Positions 1 to 6,564 of a stretch of 16,152 nucleotides of DNA are shown piece by piece. The position numbers and the translations under genes were made by a program. Position 1 is the stretch's first letter. Each line of letters begins with the position of its first letter. Origin of the DNA: CAZLLE01 sp964560425 (lineage in GTDB: Bacteria; Campylobacterota; Campylobacteria; Campylobacterales; QNZT01); assembly GCA_964560425.1 (NCBI GenBank), contig CAZLLE010000082.1, positions 1 to 16,152 of the forward strand, given 5' to 3'. The notes beneath the pieces are model-generated. The model had not been told where the DNA came from, did no database searches, and saw only the letters and a list, made by a program, of their open reading frames with translations.

Positions 1-1
1 A

Positions 2-787
2 AAGATTGCTAATGATTTTGGATGTGAAGACTCTGCAATATTTTCATCTGGCTATCTGGCTTGTATGTGTATGAAAAATTATTTTTTAACTAAGGTAGAA
101 GATAATAATAAAGATCTATTTTATAGTTCAAATTATCATCCAAGTTGGATAGATAAAAGAATGAAAAATATTAAATATATACCAGATAATAGTGATCAAA
201 TATTTATCTCCAATAGTCTAAACTCCTTTTATGGTACAAAAGAGAGTTATATGAAATATCTTGATAAATTTAGTAAAATATCTATTGATGTTAGTCATAC
301 AGCATATATTTGGGATCACAAGAGAGAGGCTAATAAAAAAATTATGTTTTTTGGTTCATTGAATAAAGCACCATCATTTCCTGCTGGTTTTATAGCTGGT
401 TCAAGTAAAGATATAAAAGAGATTAAAAAATTTGCCGAATATACAACAGCTACACCTCCTTCTGTAGCATTTGCAAAAGTTTTTCTTAAAATGAGTGATA
501 TTAGAGAACAACAACTAAAAAAACTAAAAATTAATATGAAAATAATGGATAAATTTTTAAAAATAGATAGAAGTAGTCCATTTCCTATATATAATATAGC
601 TATAAATAATGAAAAATTATATAAAAAATTTGTAAATAGTAAATTTGATATATCATATATGCCTTATCCCTTTGAATATAGTGATAAATATTTAAGGATC
701 GTGTTAAACTCCGAGACAACTTATTTTGATTTGATGAGATTAATTAGGTTTCTTAAGGTTAATTTAAAGTATGTTTTTATAACTTAG
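2..787 (+). CDS. PLP-dependent class I/II aminotransferase-fold enzyme, AONS/KBL-like (5' truncated by window)
   Basis: The reading frame is open from base 2 without a start, so the gene begins upstream; the first internal ATG at 65 is not the true start. The segment before it (FGCEDSAIFSSGYLA) matches the conserved substrate/PLP region of 8-amino-7-oxononanoate synthase and 2-amino-3-ketobutyrate ligase. Further on, IDVSH (codon 287 for Asp, 296 for His) corresponds to the DEAH motif that contacts the PLP ring. SLNKA (Lys codon 365-367) corresponds to the Schiff-base lysine, followed by FPAGFIAGS in place of the usual glycine-rich stretch. The C-terminus (SYMPYPFEYSDKYLRIVLNS) resembles the family's last strand. 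The usual DEAHxxG glycine is replaced by aromatic residues, so it is probably not ordinary BioF. Its substrate is unknown. The fold call is fairly safe; the specific reaction is not. Confidence 0.72.
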   Translation, partial: KIANDFGCEDSAIFSSGYLACMCMKNYFLTKVEDNNKDLFYSSNYHPSWIDKRMKNIKYIPDNSDQIFISNSLNSFYGTKESYMKYLDKFSKISIDVSHTAYIWDHKREANKKIMFFGSLNKAPSFPAGFIAGSSKDIKEIKKFAEYTTATPPSVAFAKVFLKMSDIREQQLKKLKINMKIMDKFLKIDRSSPFPIYNIAINNEKLYKKFVNSKFDISYMPYPFEYSDKYLRIVLNSETTYFDLMRLIRFLKVNLKYVFIT

Positions 788-823
788 TCTAAATGTAATA
801 GTAAATATGACAGAAGGTGATAG

Positions 824-829
824 TATAAT
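824..829 (+). promoter_or_regulatory. Candidate -10 box (TATAAT) for the lipoprotein/TIR operon
   Basis: A perfect TATAAT lies 61 nt upstream of the ATG at 891, in the 103-nt gap after the aminotransferase-like gene. No convincing -35 is seen, which is common for sigma-70 promoters of Campylobacterota. Transcription would start near 836 and give a leader of about 55 nt containing the hairpin at 866-885. In such AT-rich DNA a chance match is possible. Confidence 0.4.
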
Positions 830-865
830 GTGCTCAAAAAATTAAACTAATAAAACCAGATTTTC

Positions 866-885
866 TATTCTAAAATGTTAGAATA
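866..885 (+). promoter_or_regulatory. Perfect inverted repeat just upstream of the operon's first start codon
   Basis: Arms TATTCTAA and TTAGAATA (8 bp, perfect) flank the 4-nt loop AATG and end five bases before the ATG at 891. There is no clear GG-type ribosome binding site for that ATG, so the element covers the ribosome-binding region. It could be an operator in DNA or a leader hairpin in RNA. It has no following T-run, so it is not a terminator. Confidence 0.4.
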
Positions 886-890
886 AAAAC

Positions 891-2201
891 ATGAAAATAA
901 CAATTAAGTCTATACTTCTTATCATCACTCTTTTTTTAATTGGTTGCCAAAGTGCATCTAATTATCTTCATAAAACTATTTTGCATACAAATGATAATAG
1001 AAAAAAACTAAATCAAAAATTATCTTCTTGTGATTTGCAAGTATCAATTACTATTGTGGCTCAAAATAGAAGTGAATTTTTGAAAATGGTAGAATTGGCT
1101 CTGTTGGAGTTTTATCAGTTTAATTATAAAGAATCTCAAAAATATTTTCAAAAAGCTATTAATATTTATCAATTTAATGAGACTAAACCTCAAATTGCTC
1201 TCTCTAATATTGTTGTTTCTGATTATGTTGGTGAGGGTTATGATAAGGTTTTGTTGCATAATTATAATGCTTTAAATTATTTGATGAGAGGTGATCTTGA
1301 TGGGGCCAAGGTTGAGACTAAAAACTCTAATTTTATTCAAAAGAAGGAGAGAGATAGGTTTTATTTGGAGATAGAGAAGTATAAAAATGGAGAAAATAGA
1401 TATAGCTTGGTTTTGAATAGATATGAGAAGCTTTTTGATAATGTAAATTCTCTTCATACCCCTTATCAAAATCCATTTGCTTATTATATCTCTGCTCTGT
1501 TGTATGAGGAGGATAATCAATGTAGTGAAGCTCGGATTGATATTATAAATGCTTTAAAATATTATAGGGATTCTCCTATTTTAAAAGATAAATTAAAGCT
1601 GTATAAATCTAGTAAGTTGAATAGCTCTGATAAAAGGGTAGAGATTTTTTTTGATATAGGAAAAAGCCCTCTTAAAAAGCAGGTAAAAATTCCTGTGAAA
1701 ATAGATGAAAATAGAAAAAAAATGCTCTATCTACCAACATTTGAATTATATATATCTGATATTGATAAAATTATTATTACAGATTCTCATGATAGAGTTA
1801 TTGCTAAATCTTCTACTTTATCGGATATTAATGCTATTAAGATAAATGAGTTTAAAGCAAAACTACCATCTTTGATTAGTAAGGTAATTTTGGAATCTGG
1901 AAAAGAGGTTTTATCAGAAGCTTTGGGTAAAAACTCTTTATCGGCTTCTGCTATATATAAAACTCTTAATGTAGTTTATAGTCAAAATAATTTATTGACA
2001 TGGTCTGTTTTACCACAGAGAATAGATGTACTTTCATTTCTACTTTTGGAATCTGAAAAATATAGATTAAAAGTTATAGATAAAAATGGTAAAATTTTGG
2101 ATAATAAAAGATTGAATTTAAAATGTTTAAAAAAACAGAAAAATTGTTATCAATATTATCTATTGAGGGACAATAAATTTTGTAATATTATTGGAAAGTA
2201 G
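891..2201 (+). CDS. COG3014-type lipoprotein with TPR-like N-terminal region
   Basis: Predicted lipoprotein of 436 aa. The signal peptide ends in the lipobox LIGC, with the lipidated Cys at residue 19. The body has the pattern I associate with the uncharacterised COG3014 family: a helical, TPR-like region (ALLEFYQFNYKESQKYFQKA), then YVGEGYDKVLLHNYNALNYL and GDLDGAKVE, YQNPFAYYISALLYEE, a beta-rich second half starting FFDIGKSPLKKQ, and the late motif LLTWSVLPQRID. In gamma-proteobacteria this family is often encoded beside YcfL and LpoB genes, and here the next gene carries both of those domains, 5 nt downstream. Likely periplasmic, anchored in the outer membrane (Ser/Gln after Cys is not an inner-membrane retention signal). 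Role unknown; a scaffold for the envelope system of this operon is an inference. Confidence 0.75.
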   Translation: MKITIKSILLIITLFLIGCQSASNYLHKTILHTNDNRKKLNQKLSSCDLQVSITIVAQNRSEFLKMVELALLEFYQFNYKESQKYFQKAINIYQFNETKPQIALSNIVVSDYVGEGYDKVLLHNYNALNYLMRGDLDGAKVETKNSNFIQKKERDRFYLEIEKYKNGENRYSLVLNRYEKLFDNVNSLHTPYQNPFAYYISALLYEEDNQCSEARIDIINALKYYRDSPILKDKLKLYKSSKLNSSDKRVEIFFDIGKSPLKKQVKIPVKIDENRKKMLYLPTFELYISDIDKIIITDSHDRVIAKSSTLSDINAIKINEFKAKLPSLISKVILESGKEVLSEALGKNSLSASAIYKTLNVVYSQNNLLTWSVLPQRIDVLSFLLLESEKYRLKVIDKNGKILDNKRLNLKCLKKQKNCYQYYLLRDNKFCNIIGK

Positions 2202-2206
2202 GGTAA

Positions 2207-3043
2207 ATGAAGATTATTTTAAAGTGTGCTTTTTGGTTTTTGGTCCTATTTCTTACTAGTTGTTCAAAGCCTCAATCTAATAGAAACATAACAGAGCTAA
2301 ATAGTATAATAGTTAATACTCTTAGTTCTTCCAAAAATATAAAGAGTAGTTCTATATCTAAGAGGTTTGTGAATGATCTTTTGGAAGCTCATGTGAAAGT
2401 AGAAAATTTTTCACACAATAGATATAATGATATTGAGTATTGTTTTAAATGGTATGATAGATTTGGTTATGAGGTTAGCGAAGATTTATCTATTTGGAAA
2501 ACTCTTTTTTTGGATGAACTTGATGTTCGAAATATTAGAGGTTTAGCTCCTATTCCAAAAGTAGAAAAATTTAGATTTTATTTGCGTGAAAAAAAAGAGT
2601 CTAGTATAGTTCAAGTCAATCCAAAAAGTATACAAGATACAGATTTATATTATGGTGTTGAAGAGCTTTATGCTTTTACTGAAGGGATGGCTACAGGTAT
2701 GTTACAAAGTGAAATTTTTGATGGGACTAAAGTTATAGATATAAGAGAGATTGAAAATAGAACAGATGAACATATTGATACAAAATCAATTGGTGATAGT
2801 ATTAGAGTTGCTATTAGTAAGAGTGGAAGAGCCAAATTTATTGATTATCAAAATTATAAAAAATATATAAAAAAAATAAGTGGAAGCACACTCTCTCCAG
2901 ATTATATTTTAAATGGATCAATAATCTCAGTTCAAAAAAGAGATAATCATTTTTATAGAATAACTTTAAATCTTTATAATTTAAAGAATGGACTTATTTC
3001 ATGGACTGATGAAAAAGATATAAGAAAAAGATCTCTTCAATGA
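2207..3043 (+). CDS. YcfL-LpoB fusion lipoprotein (penicillin-binding-protein activator LpoB family)
   Basis: 278-aa lipoprotein with lipobox LTSC (Cys19). Residues about 45-128 look like a YcfL/DUF1425 domain: VKVENFSHNRYNDIEYCFKW, YDRFGYEV, then LAPIPKVEKFRFYLRE. Residues about 145-275 look like LpoB: ENRTDEHIDTKSIGDSIR (183-200), DYILNGSI (232-239), and LNLYNLKNGLISWTDEKDIRK. In E. coli, YcfL and LpoB are separate adjacent genes; LpoB is an outer-membrane lipoprotein that reaches through the periplasm to activate PBP1b. Here one polypeptide carries both, the YcfL domain sitting where LpoB normally has its flexible stalk. AGGG at 2200-2203 precedes the ATG. The 3' end overlaps the next gene by 4 nt (ATGA). 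The domain calls rest on recognisable motifs; the function in cell-wall synthesis is inferred from family membership. Confidence 0.75.
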   Translation: MKIILKCAFWFLVLFLTSCSKPQSNRNITELNSIIVNTLSSSKNIKSSSISKRFVNDLLEAHVKVENFSHNRYNDIEYCFKWYDRFGYEVSEDLSIWKTLFLDELDVRNIRGLAPIPKVEKFRFYLREKKESSIVQVNPKSIQDTDLYYGVEELYAFTEGMATGMLQSEIFDGTKVIDIREIENRTDEHIDTKSIGDSIRVAISKSGRAKFIDYQNYKKYIKKISGSTLSPDYILNGSIISVQKRDNHFYRITLNLYNLKNGLISWTDEKDIRKRSLQ

Positions 3044-3501
3044 AGAGTTTATTGATCTATTTCTTGCTTGGATATATTCAACTTTATGCAAATGGTAGAT
3101 ATTTTGATTCAAAAACAGTTCATTGGAGTGAAAGTAATTTTAATAAAATATCTCAAGAGATAGTATCCTCTATTTTAAGCTCAACTACTATAGATTTTTC
3201 AAAAAAAAATATCTGCTCCTTTAAAAAAATTAAAAATTCTACCTATGATCATATTGATATGCAAAATTTTAAAAATATTATTATCAAAAGATTACAAAAA
3301 AGTGGTCGTTTTGGTTTTGAAAATAGTGCAGATAAGATATTTTATGGTGAACTTAGTTCTTCATATCAGACAAATTTTACTAAAAAAGATATGTTTTTTA
3401 AATTTGTACTAAATTTATTAGATATACAAAGTGGTGAAATTATCTGGAGTGATACAGTAGAAATACGAAAAATACATCAAAAAAAGTTATTTGGTTGGTA
3501 A
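3040..3501 (+). CDS. Small secreted LpoB-like protein without lipobox
   Basis: 153 aa. An N-terminal hydrophobic segment ending near YANG looks like a cleavable signal peptide, with no lipobox cysteine, so the product should be soluble in the periplasm. The mature part repeats the LpoB pattern of the preceding gene: FKKIKNSTYDHIDMQNFKNI aligns with its NRTDEHIDTKSIGDSIR, LQKSGRFGFEN with SKSGRAKFID, YGELSSS with LNGSIIS, and FVLNLLDIQSGEIIWSD with the NLYNLKNGLISWTDE strand pair. The segment between the two halves is shorter. It starts inside the previous gene (ATGA overlap), indicating translational coupling, and ends next to the TIR gene. It is probably a diverged tandem duplicate of the LpoB domain; its partner is unknown. 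Confidence 0.68.
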   Translation: MKSLLIYFLLGYIQLYANGRYFDSKTVHWSESNFNKISQEIVSSILSSTTIDFSKKNICSFKKIKNSTYDHIDMQNFKNIIIKRLQKSGRFGFENSADKIFYGELSSSYQTNFTKKDMFFKFVLNLLDIQSGEIIWSDTVEIRKIHQKKLFGW

Positions 3502-3503
3502 AT

Positions 3504-4550
3504 ATGGGCAAGAAAATATTTTTAAGTTATAGTAGAGATGATTCAAAATTTGTTTTAAAATTAGTAGAAGATCTAAAGAGAAATAATTTTGATATATGGA
3601 TTGATCAAATTGATATGTCTAGTGGTAAATATTGGGATAATAGTATAGAGCAAACAATAGGAAATTCCTGTGCTTTGATCTTGATCATGTCTCCGTCTTC
3701 TGCTAAATCAGAGAATGTAAAAGATGAAGTATCATATGCAAAAGGTCAAAAAGTAGATATTATTCCTATACTATATAAAGAGATAAAAGATAATCAAATG
3801 CCATTTCGATGGCATAGGTTGCATTTTATAGTCATGAATGAAAAAAACTATGATGAACAGATTTTTTCGTTGATTAAAAATATTAAAGGTTTTGAAAAAT
3901 GTGGTTTTGTTGATGATGATATTGATATAGATCCTCCTAAAAAAAGATATTTTAAATCAATAATAATAGGTTTTGGATTATTAGGAATTGTCTCTGTTTT
4001 ATATTTTTTCCCAAGCTATAAAACTCATGAAAAAGTTGAACAAAATATTACAAAAGTTATTGATGAGGTAAATATCTCAAAAAAGCAAATAGAAATACCA
4101 CCCATTACAGTAGTACCAAGTATTGAATACAAAAAAGAGATAAAAAAAGAGGAAAAAGTTGAAAAAAAAATAGAACCTCCAAAAAAGAAAGAACATGAAA
4201 GAGAAAAACCAAAACCAATTATAAACTTTCCTAAACCCATAAAAAAATATTATAAACCACAACCAACTGTTACTCCTGTAAATATTATAGACAAGAAACA
4301 AGATGAAAAGATAGATGATATAGTATGTCTTGGTCAGTATCAAAATTTATGTAACAAACTAAAACAAGATAGATCTTTAAAACTAATAATGACAAATCAT
4401 ATTGATGAAACTCAATCAGAAGATGAGGCTATGAAAGAATTGGATAATATAAATTATGCTCTAAGAGATAGAGGGATCCCTAGATCAAGAATAGAGAATA
4501 AAATTGAAAAAGATGGTAGTAGTGGAATAAGGTTTGAGTTTGTGAGGTAA
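3504..4550 (+). CDS. Membrane-anchored TIR-domain protein with TonB-like linker and degenerate OmpA-like C-terminus
   Basis: 348 aa from ATG 3504; a TTG at 3495, overlapping the previous stop, is an alternative start. Residues 3-125 form a TIR domain: KIFLSYSRDD (strand A and box 1), DIWIDQIDMSSG (BB-loop region), LILIMSPSSAKSENVKDEV with the putative catalytic Glu75, and VDIIPILY. Residues 152-169 are a transmembrane helix preceded by KKRYFK, placing the TIR domain in the cytoplasm. Residues 172-270 are rich in Lys, Glu and Pro, as in TonB periplasmic linkers. Residues 274-348 resemble the second half of an OmpA-like peptidoglycan-binding domain: NHIDETQ for GHTD, and DRGIPRSRI for the helix end. 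It keeps Asp301 but lacks the usual Arg of the RA motif, and has two cysteines (275, 283). NADase activity is known for many TIR proteins but untested here. Confidence 0.82.
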   Translation: MGKKIFLSYSRDDSKFVLKLVEDLKRNNFDIWIDQIDMSSGKYWDNSIEQTIGNSCALILIMSPSSAKSENVKDEVSYAKGQKVDIIPILYKEIKDNQMPFRWHRLHFIVMNEKNYDEQIFSLIKNIKGFEKCGFVDDDIDIDPPKKRYFKSIIIGFGLLGIVSVLYFFPSYKTHEKVEQNITKVIDEVNISKKQIEIPPITVVPSIEYKKEIKKEEKVEKKIEPPKKKEHEREKPKPIINFPKPIKKYYKPQPTVTPVNIIDKKQDEKIDDIVCLGQYQNLCNKLKQDRSLKLIMTNHIDETQSEDEAMKELDNINYALRDRGIPRSRIENKIEKDGSSGIRFEFVR

Positions 4551-4624
4551 GCCTTGTGAAAATATTTTATATGTTACATTTATTCTGATTTATATATAAA
4601 AAGTTATCTTTTCATTTTTTTTGG

Positions 4625-4630
4625 TAAAAT
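4625..4630 (+). promoter_or_regulatory. Candidate -10 box (TAAAAT) for the barrel/lipoprotein pair
   Basis: TAAAAT follows a long T-rich run (4607-4622), the upstream periodic T-rich context typical of Campylobacterota sigma-70 promoters. It lies 69 nt before the ATG chosen at 4699. No -35 element is recognisable. The 4551-4698 gap otherwise shows no terminator hairpin. Confidence 0.3.
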
Positions 4631-4698
4631 ACATGCCAACTTTAGTAAGAGAAAATTATATAATTAACGCAGGTTGTAAATTATATGAGGAAAATTAT

Positions 4699-5772
4699 AT
4701 GGGCTATTTCAAAAAATTTTTCATTATTATTAGTATGTTTATATGTTTTTACTTCTCCCTGCATCTTAATGCAAAAACTATAAATGTTATAAAACTAGAA
4801 CAAAATGAGACGATAGTTTCTCCTAAAATACATGATGTAAAATTTATTATTGAATCTACTATTAACAGTGCAATGTGGAATCCTAGTGAAACTACTATCT
4901 CTGAAACTAATCAAAAGCTTCTTGAATATGATACTGAAGGACTTAAGCTTTATTCTATCAAAGGTAAAATTAATATATTTGATACTGATGTTTTAAATAT
5001 AGAAAAGTATGCTACCTTTCAAAAAGGAAAGAATCAGAAAGAGTTACTAAAACTAAAAAAATATAATAGCAATTCTGCAGTAGAAGGTTTAAATATTTCA
5101 TTACAAGCTTTTATCTTATTTAAATATTTTTATATGTATGAATATAATTTTTTAGATGATATAGAATATCAGTATAATTACTACAATTTTTATGCTAAAG
5201 CAGTCAATAATATAGATTCTATTTATTGGTGGGGAGATAAGTTTTATGGGTTATCTTTAAAAGATTATATAAAATTACCCAAAGATAGCTTTATAGAGTT
5301 AACCACAGAGTTTAATGAACATAGATTATATATCTTGGATTTTAAAAAAATTATTAGAGATTTTTATTTTGACTCTTTTAAGTTAGGACTTTTTTCTTCT
5401 TATTGGGCTAAACAATCTTTTGTTGGAATAATTGCTGAAAATGGTCATGTACCTATTATTCAAGATGTATTATTTGAATCTAAAGGTGTTAGTTTTAAAT
5501 TGAAACATAAAATAGAGAATTTAAATTTAAATTTAAGGTATAACTATGGTTTGGATAGTTATATTGTAGTTTCTGGTGGTTATTCTAATATAGATTATAG
5601 AAGCATGGATTTTTTTATAGATTATGAGCATGATATATATAATAATTCTAAATATATTATTTTTACAAAAATAAATCTTTTATACTCTTTAAAATGGCTA
5701 GATAATTCTAAATATAGGTTGGATAGTGAAGAAATTTTTTCTGTTGGTTTAAGTTTGGGGCTTGTGTTTTAA
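4699..5772 (+). CDS. Exported protein, predicted outer-membrane beta-barrel, unknown function
   Basis: I do not recognise a family. The ATG at 4699 is chosen because GAGG (4687-4690) lies 8 nt upstream and it begins directly with a signal peptide (KKFF, a hydrophobic core, cleavage after LNA near residue 25). Starting further upstream would put about 26 polar residues before the signal. The mature protein (total 357 aa) has a helical/aromatic middle part (repeated YxYNY/YFYMYEYN). The second half shows alternating strand patterns (FKLKHKIENLNLNLRYNY, SYIVVSGGYSNIDYRSMDFF, KYIIFTKINLLYSLKW) and ends in SVGLSLGLVF. A terminal Phe after an amphipathic strand is the usual barrel-assembly signal for outer-membrane proteins. 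The next gene begins 1 nt after its stop, so the two are co-expressed. Confidence 0.6.
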   Translation: MGYFKKFFIIISMFICFYFSLHLNAKTINVIKLEQNETIVSPKIHDVKFIIESTINSAMWNPSETTISETNQKLLEYDTEGLKLYSIKGKINIFDTDVLNIEKYATFQKGKNQKELLKLKKYNSNSAVEGLNISLQAFILFKYFYMYEYNFLDDIEYQYNYYNFYAKAVNNIDSIYWWGDKFYGLSLKDYIKLPKDSFIELTTEFNEHRLYILDFKKIIRDFYFDSFKLGLFSSYWAKQSFVGIIAENGHVPIIQDVLFESKGVSFKLKHKIENLNLNLRYNYGLDSYIVVSGGYSNIDYRSMDFFIDYEHDIYNNSKYIIFTKINLLYSLKWLDNSKYRLDSEEIFSVGLSLGLVF

Positions 5773-5773
5773 T

Positions 5774-6541
5774 ATGAAAAATATTATTTTAATTGTCTTT
5801 GTGTGTATACTAGTTGGTTGTGGTTCTCCTAGTAATTTTACATCTACATCCTCTGTATATTTGGCTGATGAACAAAATGTAGAAGAGTTAGAATATCAAT
5901 CAAAAGCTAAGCAATATAGAATATTGTCAGAAGGATTTGATCGTGATAATGATGGTATAATTGACAAAATGACATCATATACTTATGATGCTCATGGTAA
6001 TGCTTTAACACAAACTATTGATAATGATGGATATGGTTCAGGTGGTGCTGTTGATGAATATCATCATTATTATTATGTATATAATAAGGATGGTAGCGTG
6101 TTTTCTGTAATGGAAGATAATGATGAGTGGACAACAGTTTATATGTATGATAGTATGGGGCGCAAAATAAGAGAAACTGAAAAATATATTGAATATATTT
6201 ATACCTATGATAATAAAAATAATGTTATTTCTGTGAAAATAGATTTGGATCATGATGGTATTGTTAATATAGTACATTCATATACATATGATAAATATTG
6301 TAATATTTTAATTGATTCATTTGTTGATATTGAAGATAGTAGTATAAAAATTATTAGTTATTCATATATTTATAATATAGACGGCATAATGAAAAGTAAG
6401 AAAATAACAAGTGATTCTGGATTTTCTGAGACTGAATATTTTATCTATGATAATAATAAAAATGTAATTTTAAAAACAATAGATTCTGGTAGTGATGGAA
6501 CAATTGATTCTAGATATAAGTATGCTTGGATTGAAATTTAA
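5774..6541 (+). CDS. Repeat lipoprotein with YD-like and calcium-loop-like motifs
   Basis: 255 aa from ATG 5774, one base after the preceding stop. A TTG at 5762 would add four residues before the signal peptide and is less likely. The lipobox is LVGC (Cys16). The mature part is built of repeats in which an acidic loop alternates with a YD-type strand. The loops are DRDNDGIID (56-64), DLDHDGIVN (157-165) and DSGSDGTID (237-245); they match the DxDxDGxxD calcium loop of EF-hand/dockerin and thrombospondin-type-3 repeats. The strands are SYTYDAHGN (68-76), YMYDSMGR (123-130), YTYDNKNN (143-150), SYTYDKYCN (169-177) and FIYDNNKN (223-230), which resemble RHS/YD units. A surface or periplasmic calcium-stabilised fibre or barrel strip is plausible. 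Function unknown; pairing with the upstream barrel protein suggests a shared outer-membrane role. Confidence 0.65.
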   Translation: MKNIILIVFVCILVGCGSPSNFTSTSSVYLADEQNVEELEYQSKAKQYRILSEGFDRDNDGIIDKMTSYTYDAHGNALTQTIDNDGYGSGGAVDEYHHYYYVYNKDGSVFSVMEDNDEWTTVYMYDSMGRKIRETEKYIEYIYTYDNKNNVISVKIDLDHDGIVNIVHSYTYDKYCNILIDSFVDIEDSSIKIISYSYIYNIDGIMKSKKITSDSGFSETEYFIYDNNKNVILKTIDSGSDGTIDSRYKYAWIEI

Positions 6542-6564
6542 TATTTCATAATATAGCCTTTTAT

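Noticed and set aside
1044..1520. Two antisense reading frames inside the COG3014-type lipoprotein gene
   Set aside because: They are AT-rich, isoleucine/leucine-heavy shadows with no ribosome binding sites and no family motifs; the + strand gene explains the region.
4025..4343. Antisense frames rich in Phe/Tyr/Trp, resembling membrane proteins
   Set aside because: They are the complement of the Lys/Glu/Pro-rich linker of the TIR protein; that composition produces false hydrophobic frames.
3495..4550. TIR gene as a known Thoeris-type defence system
   Set aside because: No ThsA (NAD-cleaving SIR2/SLOG) gene is adjacent; the neighbours are envelope lipoproteins.
4621..4698. Longer start (TTG 4621) for the barrel protein
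   Set aside because: It would put about 26 polar residues before the signal peptide and overlaps the likely promoter; ATG 4699 has GAGG at the right distance.
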